From Bacteroidota bacterium (GTDB taxonomy: Bacteria; Bacteroidota; Bacteroidia; 2-12-FULL-35-15): a DNA stretch of 64,000 nucleotides. The stretch spans positions 62,001 through 126,000 of the forward strand of contig CANIQT010000007.1 in assembly GCA_947469885.1 (NCBI GenBank), in the 5' to 3' direction. Positions within the stretch are counted from its first letter, which is position 1, and each line of letters starts with the position of its first letter. Below, one piece after another: positions 26,574 through 35,319 of this stretch. The notes beneath the pieces were generated by a model, which was not told where the DNA came from, made no database searches, and saw only the letters and a list, made by a program, of their open reading frames with translations. The position numbers were made by a program, and so were the translations under genes.

Positions 26574-26576
26574 TTA

Positions 26577-27116
26577 TTACAAAGTATTCTTATAATCTAA
26601 ATCAGTATAACTTCTTTGTTTTCCAGCTGTGCGATATTCTTCAATCAGTTTATCCACCTTGTCTAATGTTAAATTTTCATGATAAGAAGCTCCGCATTGC
26701 AACATTGGTGCTGTACCACAGCTTCCTAAACATTCTACCATTTTAATGGTAAACATTCCATCCTTTGTAGTTTCACCAGCTTTTATTTCTAATTTTTTTT
26801 CTAAATGTTTTACCACATCTTCTGCTCCACGAACCCAGCAGGAAGAAGTTCTGCAAATATCCAACACACATTTTCCAACAGGTTGTAAATTAAACATCGA
26901 ATAAAACGATGCCACTTCATATACCTCTATTGATTGTATTTTAAGAATGGAAGCTACATAATCCATCACTTCAGGGCTTAACCAGCCGCCAAATTCCGCT
27001 TGTGCAATATGCAAAATAGGTATTATAGCCGATTTGTGTTTCCCTTCTGGATAACGCTTCATCATCTTGTGACATAATGCAAGCGTTTCTTCGTTAAATT
27101 TTATCTCTTTACTCAT
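26577..27116 (-). CDS. nuoE: NADH-quinone oxidoreductase subunit E
   Basis: A 179-residue thioredoxin-like [2Fe-2S] subunit (cluster N1a) of the NADH dehydrogenase module. The helical N-terminal part has 'ILHIAQAEFGGWLSPEVMDY', then 'YEVASFYSMFNLQPVGK'. The cluster ligands are in 'VLDICRTSSCWVRGAEDV' (two Cys) and 'VECLGSCGTAPMLQCG'. Normal length. It is flanked on both sides by inserted small-gene pairs, 2 bp after DUF5615 and 3 bp before DUF4160. Confidence 0.97.
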   Translation of the reverse strand: MSKEIKFNEETLALCHKMMKRYPEGKHKSAIIPILHIAQAEFGGWLSPEVMDYVASILKIQSIEVYEVASFYSMFNLQPVGKCVLDICRTSSCWVRGAEDVVKHLEKKLEIKAGETTKDGMFTIKMVECLGSCGTAPMLQCGASYHENLTLDKVDKLIEEYRTAGKQRSYTDLDYKNTL

Positions 27117-27118
27117 TA

Positions 27119-27466
27119 CTAAATATTCCTTGCTCTTATTTTATCAATTGTAATAGTTGTAAATTTATTAAACAATTTCTCTCTTTTATTCTTTAAAACA
27201 TCAAGCAGAATCTCTATTATTTTTTCTGTTTCTAAAAAATGATACCTCAAAAATATTACGCTTACCCCTTTTATTTTATGAGCAAAAACCCATTCGCCAA
27301 AATCTTTATCTTCCGTTAAAATAATTTTCTCTAATTCTTTTGAAAGAAACAAAACATCTTCATCGCTTATTCCTCTGTAGCTTTCTTTTACTGAAATAGT
27401 GTCAATCGGAATATTTCTTATCGCTTCAATAATTCTGGCATCAATGTTTTCATCAGCAATAATCAT
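27119..27466 (-). CDS. DUF5615 (PIN-like) putative toxin inside the nuo operon
   Basis: A 115-residue DUF5615/Mut7-C-like protein. The acidic PIN-like residues are visible as 'IIADENIDARIIEAIR' at the start, 'GISDEDVLFLSKEL' in the middle and 'ILTEDKDFGEWVF' about residue 50. The family is usually encoded downstream of a DUF433 gene, as here, with a 4-bp ATGA overlap, and the pair is regarded as a VapBC-like toxin-antitoxin system, the PIN-like partner being the RNase toxin. Whether it is active cannot be told. It lies between nuoD and nuoE. Confidence 0.85.
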   Translation of the reverse strand: MIIADENIDARIIEAIRNIPIDTISVKESYRGISDEDVLFLSKELEKIILTEDKDFGEWVFAHKIKGVSVIFLRYHFLETEKIIEILLDVLKNKREKLFNKFTTITIDKIRARNI

Positions 27467-27693
27467 TTTTTAGAAACTAATATTTCCTCATTCCCTATCA
27501 CATCCGAAGCATAAGTTAATGCTGCATAAACATCTTCTTCTTTTATGTTTTCATACATTAATAAAAGGTCTTTAACAGAAACACCTTCTGATAATTTTCG
27601 CAATAAAAGTTCCACTGTAATTCGTGTACCTTTCACAATAGGCTTTCCAAGCATTACATTATGGTCTGAAACTATTCTATCTTTATAATCCAT
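27463..27693 (-). CDS. DUF433 putative antitoxin inside the nuo operon
   Basis: A 76-residue DUF433 protein with the clear family motif 'MLGKPIVKGTRITVELLLRK' (about residues 14-33) and 'LSEGVSVKDLLLMYENIKEEDVYAAL' (helix-turn-helix-like part, residues 'GVSVKDLLLMYENIKEED'). Such proteins are the antitoxin or DNA-binding partner of DUF5615 toxins; the downstream gene overlaps it by 4 bp. It begins 17 bp after the nuoD stop, without any visible promoter of its own. Confidence 0.87.
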   Translation of the reverse strand: MDYKDRIVSDHNVMLGKPIVKGTRITVELLLRKLSEGVSVKDLLLMYENIKEEDVYAALTYASDVIGNEEILVSKK

Positions 27694-27710
27694 TTTTTAT
27701 CAATTATAAA

Positions 27711-28925
27711 CTATGCGTCTAACTCCCCCGCTATCACATTCATGCTACTCATAGTAAGAATAGCATCACTCAACATTCCTCCTTTAATCATATCCGTATA
27801 TGCCTGGTAATAAATAAAGCATGGTCTGCGAATGTGCATTCTGTATGGAGTACGTCCTCCGTCACTGATTAAATAAAAACCTAATTCTCCATTTCCACCT
27901 TCAACAGCTTGATAAACCTCTCCCACAGGAACATCCGATTCTCCCATTACAATTTTGAAATGGTAAATCAAAGCTTCCATATTATTATACACTTCTTCTT
28001 TTGGAGGAAGATAAAATTCAGGAACATCAGCATGGAAAACTCCGGCAGGTTCCTTTTTTACTTTTTCAATAGCTTGTTTTACGATTTTTAAACTCTCCCA
28101 CATTTCCTGTTCACGAACCATAAATCTATCATACGTATCTCCATTGGTTCCAACAGGAATAGTGAAATCAAACTCTTCGTAAGAACAATATGGATTCATA
28201 ACACGTACATCATAATCAACACCTGCAGCACGAAGATTTGGTCCTGTAAAGCCATAAGCCAATGCTTTTTCGGCAGTGATAGGTCCACAATCAATTACCC
28301 TGTCCATAAAGATACGGTTACGTATCAGTAGGTTTTCAAATTCTTTTAGAGCAGGTTCAAATTTCTTAATAAAAATGTCAATCAACTCCCATGCACGCGG
28401 TGTAAAATCTCTTTCCAATCCTCCGATGCGACCAATGTTAGTAGTTAAACGAGCGCCACATAACTCTTCGAAAATATCGTAAATATTTTCTCGTAATTGG
28501 AAAATATAAAGGAAACCTGTCATTGCACCGGTATCAACCCCTACAACGCTATTGCAAATGATATGATCGGAGATACGGGCAAGCTCCATAATGATAACGC
28601 GTAAATATTGAACACGTTTTGGAATCTCAATCTTTAATAATTTTTCTACTGTTAAATGCCAACCCATATTATTGATTGGTGATGAACAGTAGTTCAATCT
28701 ATCCGTTAATATGGTGATTTGATAATAAGGTCGGTGTTCTGCAATTTTTTCGAATGCACGGTGAATATAACCAACTGTAGATTCTCCGTCCATAACAATC
28801 TCGCCATCCATCTTCAACACATTCTGGAAAATACCGTGAGTAGCGGGATGCGTTGGTCCAAGATTAAGAGTGGTGTATTCTTTTTCCTGTTCGGTTGCTA
28901 TGTTTGTATTATTTTTTGTGCTCAT
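27711..28925 (-). CDS. nuoD: NADH-quinone oxidoreductase subunit D
   Basis: A 404-residue subunit that lines the quinone-binding cavity together with NuoB and derives from the hydrogenase large subunit. Recognisable parts are 'NLGPTHPATHGIFQNVLKMDGE' (residue window 'LGPTHPATHGIFQNVL'), 'IGYIHRAFEKIAEH'-type 'VGYIHRAFEKIAEHRPY', 'EGGNGELGFYLISDGG' and 'RPCFIYYQAYTDMIKGG' near the C-terminus. NuoC and NuoD are separate proteins here. It lies 3 bp after nuoC and 17 bp before the DUF433 gene. Confidence 0.98.
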   Translation of the reverse strand: MSTKNNTNIATEQEKEYTTLNLGPTHPATHGIFQNVLKMDGEIVMDGESTVGYIHRAFEKIAEHRPYYQITILTDRLNYCSSPINNMGWHLTVEKLLKIEIPKRVQYLRVIIMELARISDHIICNSVVGVDTGAMTGFLYIFQLRENIYDIFEELCGARLTTNIGRIGGLERDFTPRAWELIDIFIKKFEPALKEFENLLIRNRIFMDRVIDCGPITAEKALAYGFTGPNLRAAGVDYDVRVMNPYCSYEEFDFTIPVGTNGDTYDRFMVREQEMWESLKIVKQAIEKVKKEPAGVFHADVPEFYLPPKEEVYNNMEALIYHFKIVMGESDVPVGEVYQAVEGGNGELGFYLISDGGRTPYRMHIRRPCFIYYQAYTDMIKGGMLSDAILTMSSMNVIAGELDA

Positions 28926-28928
28926 CTT

Positions 28929-29435
28929 TTATCGTCCAAACATTTTATCATCCTTGTCATCTCTAGTTCCATCTTCTAACGGAAATTCTTTTCGCATTGG
29001 AAATGCTGTCATTTCATCCATATTCAAAATACGTTTTAAATTTGGATGCCCAATAAATTGTATTCCAAAGAAATCATACTCCTGGCGTTCCATCCAATTT
29101 GCAGTTGGAAATAAAGTAGTAACGGTAGGAACTTTAGGTTCGTTAACACTTACAAATGTTTTTAATCTTATTCTTAAATTCTTTTGCATGTTATGCAACT
29201 GGTACATTACACCTATTTCTTTTCCTGCATGATTAGGATAATGCAAACCACACATAGTTGTGAGAAATGTATATCCCATCTCATCGTCTTCTTTCAAAAA
29301 TTTCAACACATCATATATGCTATGAATACCTACAGTAAAAACAGGAAAGTCGTATTGTTGTTCGGAATAAATGATTCCTTCTCCGAATTTTGCTTTTAAT
29401 TTTTCTCCTACAGTATCTAAAAGTGAGGTTGTCAT
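28929..29435 (-). CDS. nuoC: NADH-quinone oxidoreductase subunit C
   Basis: A 168-residue 30-kDa-type subunit of complex I that packs against NuoD at the interface to the membrane arm. The family signature is 'TANWMERQEYDFFGIQFIGH' (about residues 112-131), followed by 'KRILNMDEMTAFPMRKEFPL'. Normal length for a separate NuoC. It starts 3 bp after nuoB. Confidence 0.97.
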   Translation of the reverse strand: MTTSLLDTVGEKLKAKFGEGIIYSEQQYDFPVFTVGIHSIYDVLKFLKEDDEMGYTFLTTMCGLHYPNHAGKEIGVMYQLHNMQKNLRIRLKTFVSVNEPKVPTVTTLFPTANWMERQEYDFFGIQFIGHPNLKRILNMDEMTAFPMRKEFPLEDGTRDDKDDKMFGR

Positions 29436-29438
29436 ATC

Positions 29439-29996
29439 TTATTCTATCCCGTATTTTGCCAACATAGCTTTATATTCCGGAGTATCTCTTCTTCTTATTG
29501 ATTCTGATTCTACTAATTTTTGTATTTGCATGATGCCATCCAATACTTGTTCTGGTCGCGGAGGACAGCCCGGGATATATACATCTACCGGAATGATTCT
29601 ATCTATTCCCTGCAATACGCTATAAGTATCAAATACACCACCGCTGCTTGCGCAAGCGCCCATTGACAATACCCAACGAGGTTCTGCCATTTGTTCGTAC
29701 ACCTGACGTAATACAGGTCCCATCTTTTTTGCGATGGTTCCCATTACCATTAATAAATCTGCTTGTCTTGGAGAAAAACTCAACCGCTCTGAACCAAAAC
29801 GTGCTAAGTCGTAAGTGGAAGCCATAGTTGCCATAAATTCTATTCCACAGCAGGATGTTGCAAAAGGAAGGGGCCATAACGAATTTGCTCTTGCCATACC
29901 TACCACCTTATCTATACGAGTAGCAAAAAAACCTGGTCCTTCGATTCCCGGAGGAGCGATAACTGTTTCTATTTTTGGTGTATCAATTATTCCCAT
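29439..29996 (-). CDS. nuoB: NADH-quinone oxidoreductase subunit B
   Basis: A 185-residue subunit carrying the terminal cluster N2, which reduces quinone. The cluster ligands are visible: the unusual adjacent Cys pair in 'PFATSCCGIEFMATMAS' (about residue 48), the Cys of 'SMGACASSGGVFDTY' and the Cys of 'DVYIPGCPPRPEQVLDG'. 'RQADLLMVMGTIAKKM' is also conserved. The start overlaps the end of nuoA by 10 bp. Confidence 0.98.
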   Translation of the reverse strand: MGIIDTPKIETVIAPPGIEGPGFFATRIDKVVGMARANSLWPLPFATSCCGIEFMATMASTYDLARFGSERLSFSPRQADLLMVMGTIAKKMGPVLRQVYEQMAEPRWVLSMGACASSGGVFDTYSVLQGIDRIIPVDVYIPGCPPRPEQVLDGIMQIQKLVESESIRRRDTPEYKAMLAKYGIE

Positions 29997-30358
29997 TTTA
30001 ATGCTCCTTTCTTTAATATGTAATAAAATCCAACTAAAAGAAAGGCTACAAACGTGAGCATTTCCACAAAACCTGTTAAGCCTAATTGTTTAAAATTTAC
30101 TGCCCAAGGATACATAAAAATCACCTCGACATCAAAAAGAACAAAAAGTATTGCCACCAAAAAATATTTGATGGAAAAAGGAATACGGGCATTGCCTTGT
30201 GATTCGATTCCACATTCGAAGGTATCTGTCTTGATTTTTGATTTGCGTTTTGGTCCTAAAAGGTGGGTTACCCAAAGGGTGGTGACTACGAAACCTCCCG
30301 CTACAATGAACATTAATGCTATCGGAAGAAAATCTACTGGCGTACTTGGTGCAGTCAT
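29987..30358 (-). CDS. nuoA: NADH-quinone oxidoreductase subunit A
   Basis: A 123-residue, three-helix membrane subunit of complex I, the first gene of the nuo operon. It has the conserved 'DTFECGIESQGNARIPFSIKYF' loop (window 'ECGIESQGNARIPFSIKYF'), and 'ILFVLFDVEVIFMYPWAV' with conserved acidic residues. It begins 75 bp after the end of the kup gene, which runs in the same direction; no strong promoter was found in that gap (TAAAATTG is a weak candidate for the -7 element). Confidence 0.97.
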   Translation of the reverse strand: MTAPSTPVDFLPIALMFIVAGGFVVTTLWVTHLLGPKRKSKIKTDTFECGIESQGNARIPFSIKYFLVAILFVLFDVEVIFMYPWAVNFKQLGLTGFVEMLTFVAFLLVGFYYILKKGALKWE

Positions 30359-30433
30359 AAAATCAGTTGTTGGTTTTCAGAGTTCAATTTTAGGGAATTC
30401 TTTTTAATTAGAAGCCATTTAACTCAATTTTTT

Positions 30434-32377
30434 TTAAATAACTCGTTTTAAATTTATTTCTTTCGGTTTCGAAATTATCATAGGTACTGCTTCCACAGTT
30501 ACCGAACTGGTGTCTAATCCAAATGCTTTTTCTTCTGACAAACCATAATGTTTCAGGAATTCATAAATATCTAAAATTATTCGTTCGTGAACAGGCAATT
30601 CGTTTTCGTACGACAAAAACTTTTCGATAACAATAAATCTAAAATCGCCAATTACGTTGTTTTTATTTAATGATTTGTATCGGCTGGTAATGTCCACCTC
30701 TTTGTTGTGCACCATATCTTCCACCACTTTTCGGAACATTACATTGATGCGAGGTGCCACCCGGAAACCCAAACGGAAATCAATACGGATGACATCATCA
30801 TGTATAAATTCACTTACTTTATATTCCATTCTATAGGGCTCATCAATCACATCCACATGCACAAACCAATAAATATCAGCCCGTTTAGGTTGTTTTTGCA
30901 TGATGGAATAAATTACTTTTGATTCTATTTCTTCGCGATTATTGGCACTGGTAAGGTACACCAAATGGGTGGCGTATTTGGGCACAGTTAAATCTCTGCT
31001 CAAATCTTCTAACACAGGTAAATAATCTACCAGCTTTACAAACTCAACATAACGGTTTCGAATTTTTCGAGCATAATACCACACCAACATTACACTTATA
31101 AGCACACTGGCTATCATCAATGTTATCCATCCGCCATGCGTAAATTTATGTAGGTTGGCAATGAGGAAAGAACTTTCGATGACTAAATAGGTAATAAAAA
31201 TGGCAACAATAAATATTTTATTATATCGTTTTATAATCATGTAATACGTGAGCAAGGTGGTGGTCATTAACATGGTCATGACGATTGCCAAACCATAAGC
31301 CGACTGCATGTTTGATGATTCCTGAAAATAAATGGTAACAGCTATACAACCTGCTAACAACAACCAATTGATGGATGGAATGTATAATTGACCTTTAAAA
31401 TCAGTTGGGTATTTTACTTTTACTTTGGGCCAAAAATTGAGTCGCATGGCTTCGTTGATTAACGTAAACGAACCACTGATTAAGGCCTGACTTGCTACCA
31501 CAGTTGCTATGGTGGCAATTATAATCCCGATAGGAACAAACCACTGAGGCATGATGGCATAAAACGGATTTTGCTTGCCTAGCACTGTGCCTGTTTGCGA
31601 AATTAGCCATGCCCCTTGCCCAAAATAATTGATTAACAACGCTGTTTTTACAAATATCCAAGAGATACGAATGTTGTCTCTTCCGCAATGTCCAAGGTCG
31701 GAATAAAGGGCCTCTGCTCCTGTGGTGCAAAGGAAAACAGCCCCTAACACCAAAAAGCCAGAAGGATGAGTGAACAATAATTTATACCCGTAATACGGAT
31801 TGATGGAAGAAAGAATGTTGAAGTTGCCGGATATTTGCATCACCCCAAGAACAGTGAGCATCAGAAACCAAACGAACATAACCGGACCGAAAAATTTGCC
31901 TATAAATTTGGTGCCGAATTGCTGAATAAAAAATAAGAATACTAATATGCCAATAACAATGGGTACGGTTTTGATATCGGGATTGAGTTCGCGCAAACCC
32001 TCGATGGCAGAGGCAACCGAAATGGGTGGAGTGATGATTCCATCGGCTAATAATGCGCTACCGCCAATGATGGCAGGAAACATGAGCCATTTTATTTTTG
32101 CTCTTCGAACCAATGCGTACAACGAAAATATTCCTCCTTCGCCTTTGTTATCAGCCCGAAGGGTAAGTATTACATATTTTAAGGTGGTTTGTAAAGTAAG
32201 AGTCCAAAAGATACAACTCAAGCCGCCTTTTATAGTTTCAACATCTATTGGTTTATCGCCAACTATGGCACTTAAAACATAAAGCGGAGAGGTACCGATA
32301 TCTCCAAAAATAATTCCTAAGGTAACTAAAAGTCCTGCTGTGGATAGTTTTTGCTGGTAACGGTGGTCTTTAGACAT
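30434..32377 (-). CDS. kup: KUP-type potassium uptake transporter
   Basis: A 647-residue potassium transporter of the KUP/HAK/KT family, probably K+/H+ symport at the inner membrane. The N-terminal two thirds contain about 12 membrane helices. Family segments are 'GIIFGDIGTSPLYVLSAI' (residues about 19-36), 'GEGGIFSLYALVRR' and 'GTGAEALYSDLGHCG'-type 'TTGAEALYSDLGHCGR'. The cytoplasmic C-terminal domain (about 440-647) is the soluble regulatory part. Full length. It lies upstream of nuoA on the same strand, with no evident functional link. Confidence 0.95.
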   Translation of the reverse strand: MSKDHRYQQKLSTAGLLVTLGIIFGDIGTSPLYVLSAIVGDKPIDVETIKGGLSCIFWTLTLQTTLKYVILTLRADNKGEGGIFSLYALVRRAKIKWLMFPAIIGGSALLADGIITPPISVASAIEGLRELNPDIKTVPIVIGILVFLFFIQQFGTKFIGKFFGPVMFVWFLMLTVLGVMQISGNFNILSSINPYYGYKLLFTHPSGFLVLGAVFLCTTGAEALYSDLGHCGRDNIRISWIFVKTALLINYFGQGAWLISQTGTVLGKQNPFYAIMPQWFVPIGIIIATIATVVASQALISGSFTLINEAMRLNFWPKVKVKYPTDFKGQLYIPSINWLLLAGCIAVTIYFQESSNMQSAYGLAIVMTMLMTTTLLTYYMIIKRYNKIFIVAIFITYLVIESSFLIANLHKFTHGGWITLMIASVLISVMLVWYYARKIRNRYVEFVKLVDYLPVLEDLSRDLTVPKYATHLVYLTSANNREEIESKVIYSIMQKQPKRADIYWFVHVDVIDEPYRMEYKVSEFIHDDVIRIDFRLGFRVAPRINVMFRKVVEDMVHNKEVDITSRYKSLNKNNVIGDFRFIVIEKFLSYENELPVHERIILDIYEFLKHYGLSEEKAFGLDTSSVTVEAVPMIISKPKEINLKRVI

Positions 32378-32640
32378 TTAAGGTTTTAAATAAAAGCGTG
32401 CGAAAGTAGTAATTATTAGAATATCAATAAGAAAATGAGGGGGATATTATTTTAATTTAAAAATGAAGGAATTTGAAAATTTGAAAATGGAAATAAAATA
32501 TTCTGTCAACTGATATTTTAAATCAATAAACCTCTTGCATATTAATTTATTTTACTAATATTGTCGCTCAATTTAATGTGAGGGGGGACGAACCAACTAT
32601 AAAACTCTTTTAAATGCAGATTACTTTAAGCCATAGAATA

Positions 32641-32720
32641 CGCTTTCACGCTTTCACGCTTTCACGCTTTCACGCTTTCACGCTTTCACGCTTTCACGCT
32701 TTCACGCTTTCACGCTTTCA
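32641..32720. repeat. Octanucleotide microsatellite (CGCTTTCA)10
   Basis: Ten perfect 8-bp units in a row. It lies in the 474-bp gap 32378-32851 between the divergent kup and unknown gene, about 263 bp upstream of the kup start and 132 bp upstream of the next gene. The number of units is likely to vary. Apart from this and the hairpin at 32797-32819, nothing else was seen in the gap. Confidence 0.95.
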
Positions 32721-32796
32721 CATAAATATACAACAAAGTTAAGTACACTACTTACCTTTCTTTTTTCAAATAAATTTAACTTACTAACAAAGTTTT

Positions 32797-32819
32797 CCTC
32801 AATACTTCTTGTATTGGGG
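32797..32819 (+). terminator. Hairpin before an unknown gene (terminator or attenuator)
   Basis: CCTCAATAC pairs with GTATTGGGG (one G-T pair) around the loop TTCTT, followed by ATTTTTATTTTC. It is 33 bp upstream of the ATG at 32852, where no plus-strand gene ends, so it may act as an attenuator. Confidence 0.45.
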
Positions 32820-32851
32820 ATTTTTATTTTCATTAATTAAATTAATTAAAA

Positions 32852-33415
32852 ATGAAAACGAATAAAGGAACACCGGAAGATAAGAATTCTAAAAAAGATT
32901 TTAATTCGATTTTTGACTTTCTGAATCAACTTCAAATAGACATATCAGATTTTATTAAACCCAATAAATGCAATCTAATCGATTTGCTTAATAAAAAGGT
33001 CAATTCATCCGATGAATCAAAAAGTTCATATTCCAATATCTTTTCAAAAGCCTATGAGGAAACATTTTTATATTATAAACCTTTTCTTATTAGAATTGAA
33101 AAACAAAATCGATTTTCTAAAAAAATATATGCAAAACTTAAGTCCGTTGGGATGACAGGTTATAGCTTGGAATTGAAATTAAACTTATTAGAACAATTAA
33201 GAAAAATTTTAACTAATCTCGAAGATAAAACAACAAAGTTTCTTGATTTTTATAAAAGAGAAATTAGGGAAGCTGCGAAAATTTTTCTTCAACAACTTAA
33301 TTCCATTTTAGGAAGTATTAGTAAGGCATTTCCTTCTCTTGAGCGGATAAAGGAATTTAAGGAACAAATTGAAGCAGCAAATAATCTTGTAGGGTTTTAT
33401 TATAACAATGTTTAA
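32852..33415 (+). CDS. Hypothetical coiled-coil protein
   Basis: A 187-residue protein that I do not recognise. It is polar, lysine- and glutamate-rich and almost entirely helical, with probable coiled-coil segments around residues 100-180 ('LELKLNLLEQLRKILTNLED', 'AKIFLQQLNSILGSISKAF', 'IKEFKEQIEAANNLVG'). There is no signal peptide or membrane segment. It is followed 17 bp later by another small unknown gene on the same strand, so the two may form an operon. The base composition is lower in GC than the neighbouring metabolic genes, as in accessory regions. Confidence 0.65.
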   Translation: MKTNKGTPEDKNSKKDFNSIFDFLNQLQIDISDFIKPNKCNLIDLLNKKVNSSDESKSSYSNIFSKAYEETFLYYKPFLIRIEKQNRFSKKIYAKLKSVGMTGYSLELKLNLLEQLRKILTNLEDKTTKFLDFYKREIREAAKIFLQQLNSILGSISKAFPSLERIKEFKEQIEAANNLVGFYYNNV

Positions 33416-33432
33416 TAAATAACAATTTAAAA

Positions 33433-33672
33433 ATGAAAAGACTAATAGTTGAAGATGATAAAGGTGTATCACATTCTTTTGAAATTATTCGTACAAGTCA
33501 TGGAGTTTTTAAAGCAGTTGCAGATATTTCAAAAAATAATACAGCAGTTAGTTTCAAATTAAAATTAGAAACAGGTAATTGTGCTATAATTGACAAACAC
33601 AAACTACCACAATGGATTATTAATTCGGAACAAAAATTTAACGATTTCATAAGTATCAATTTTGAGTTTTAA
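33433..33672 (+). CDS. Small hypothetical protein
   Basis: A 79-residue protein without recognised relatives. It has a compact beta-rich look: 'KRLIVEDDKGVSHSFEIIRT', 'GVFKAVADISKNNTAVSFKL' and a charged C-terminal part 'QKFNDFISINFEF'. Probably expressed together with the coiled-coil gene 17 bp upstream. No signal peptide, catalytic motif or metal site can be seen. Confidence 0.6.
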   Translation: MKRLIVEDDKGVSHSFEIIRTSHGVFKAVADISKNNTAVSFKLKLETGNCAIIDKHKLPQWIINSEQKFNDFISINFEF

Positions 33673-33723
33673 ATATCAATTTTAATGATTTCAAAAAAAT
33701 GAAGAACAAATAAAACAAAACAA

Positions 33724-35034
33724 ATGAAAAAATTAATACTAATTCTCATCATTGTACACTGTACTTTTTTGAAAGCACAAAACTGGATGCCAGTGGGGTC
33801 TGGACTCAATGGTCCGCTTATTACTAATTGCATGGTTGTATATAATAACGAATTATATGTTGGAGGATCTTTTACTACTGCTGGAGGAATTGTTGCCTTA
33901 TATATTGCAAAATGGAATGATAATGTCTGGTCAAGTGTAGGAAGTGGGTTAAGTGGTCCGCCCTTTAGTATGGTTGTTTATAATGGAGAATTATATGTGA
34001 GCGGTGGTTTTTCAACCGCAGGTGGTATTTCTTTGCCTTTTGGTAATTCCATTGCAAAATGGAATGGTACAAATTGGAGTGCCTTGGATTCAACATCCTA
34101 TAATATTGGTGCATCTTCCAGATTATTTGTTTATAATAATGAATTAATAACTGGCTTTACACAACAGGCTGCCTCTGGAATACCAAAGTGGAATGGAAGT
34201 TCGTGGTCTTTATTTGGTGCTGGCGCTGGTACAATAAGTTGCTACCAACCCACTTCGTATTGTCTGTACGGTACAGACCTTTATGTTGCGGGAACTTTCG
34301 TTGATACAGCATCCGGGGGGGCTTTTGTAGGTGTTTGCAAGTGGAATGGTATTAATTGGACTAATATTACTGGCGCAGTTGCATCCACTCCAATAATATA
34401 TTCAATGTGCGTATATAATGGCGAGATGTATGTGGTGGGTCAATTAAATTCTATCGGTGGTATAACTTGTAATAATATTGCTAAATGGAATGGTTTATCT
34501 TGGTCAGACGTACCAATAATTGGCTATTCATCTTCATGGTATTCTTCGCTTTATGTAGTGAATGGTATTTTATACCTTGCAGAGGGGTGGTATTCTGGTA
34601 TGGGTACTTTTTATGATGTTTTAAAATTTGATGGGATAAATTGGAATACTGCTTCCATTAATCATAATGGTGGAGGGTATGATGCAGCCCTTGGTGAATA
34701 TAATTCAAAAATTTATGCAACAGGTAGTTGTACCGGGTCACCTAATATTGTAAGATTGAATTCTAATGTTGGAGTTAATAATATTGTCACAAATAATTCA
34801 GGAATCACAATTTCCCCAAACCCATTTTCACAACAAACAACCATTTCTTTTAATAACGAACAAAAAAACACCACCATTAAAATAATGGATGTAATAGGCA
34901 AAGAAATAAAAACTATAAACTTTAGTGGCAAACAATTAATAATAGAAAAAGGACAAATGAATCCGGGCATCTATTTCATACAAATAACAGACGAAAACAA
35001 AAACACAACAACCAAAAAATTAATCATCAACTAA
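33724..35034 (+). CDS. Secreted repeat protein with T9SS sorting domain
   Basis: A 436-residue exported protein. A Sec signal peptide (about 1-19, 'LILIIVHCTFLKAQ') is followed by six or seven imperfect repeats of about 50 residues. They have the pattern 'VYNNELYVGGSFTTAGG..... IAKWNG..WS.VGSG', similar to repeats of kelch/propeller-like delta-60-type proteins, so a propeller is likely. The last 80 residues form a type A T9SS sorting domain ('ITISPNPFSQQTTIS' to 'TTKKLIIN'). It should be secreted or cell-surface attached. Function is unknown. Two small unknown genes lie upstream. Confidence 0.88.
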   Translation: MKKLILILIIVHCTFLKAQNWMPVGSGLNGPLITNCMVVYNNELYVGGSFTTAGGIVALYIAKWNDNVWSSVGSGLSGPPFSMVVYNGELYVSGGFSTAGGISLPFGNSIAKWNGTNWSALDSTSYNIGASSRLFVYNNELITGFTQQAASGIPKWNGSSWSLFGAGAGTISCYQPTSYCLYGTDLYVAGTFVDTASGGAFVGVCKWNGINWTNITGAVASTPIIYSMCVYNGEMYVVGQLNSIGGITCNNIAKWNGLSWSDVPIIGYSSSWYSSLYVVNGILYLAEGWYSGMGTFYDVLKFDGINWNTASINHNGGGYDAALGEYNSKIYATGSCTGSPNIVRLNSNVGVNNIVTNNSGITISPNPFSQQTTISFNNEQKNTTIKIMDVIGKEIKTINFSGKQLIIEKGQMNPGIYFIQITDENKNTTTKKLIIN

Positions 35035-35037
35035 AAA

Positions 35038-35319
35038 ATGCCTAAACCATTAACTATCAATACTATAATTGCTTTACACCAGTGGTTTTTGAAGTTCAAC
35101 TTTAGTAGAATCACGTCATTTGATAGAATATCTAATTTGATAATTGACAGAATGGCGCAATTGGATAGAATTACTAATTTGATATTTGACAGAATGGCGC
35201 AATTGGATAGATTATCTAATTTGTTATTTGCTCAAATGACGCCATTTGATAGAATATCCAATTTGATAATTAGTCAAATGACGCCATTTGATAGAATATC
35301 TAATTTGAAATTGAGTTAA
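35038..35319 (+). other. Open frame generated by a 42-bp repeat array (doubtful gene)
   Basis: An open frame of 93 codons starts 4 bases after the preceding stop. Most of it is the 14-residue repeat 'FDRISNLIIDRMAQ' and variants such as 'LDRITNLIFDRMAQ'. No homologous gene is recognised, and the repeats continue the general 21/42-bp pattern seen in other non-coding spacers. Base changes between units do not favour third codon positions, which argues against a protein. It is listed so that the frame is not taken for a gene without question. Confidence 0.3.

Noticed and set aside
35119..35307. CRISPR-like array
   Set aside because: The units are contiguous with no unique spacers, no leader and no cas genes nearby; the same applies to the arrays at 8.2, 47.4, 55.2 and 61.9 kb.
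35038..35319. Small repeat protein gene
   Set aside because: The open frame results from a period divisible by three; no third-position bias between units, no known relatives and no clear signals. Kept only as a doubtful frame.
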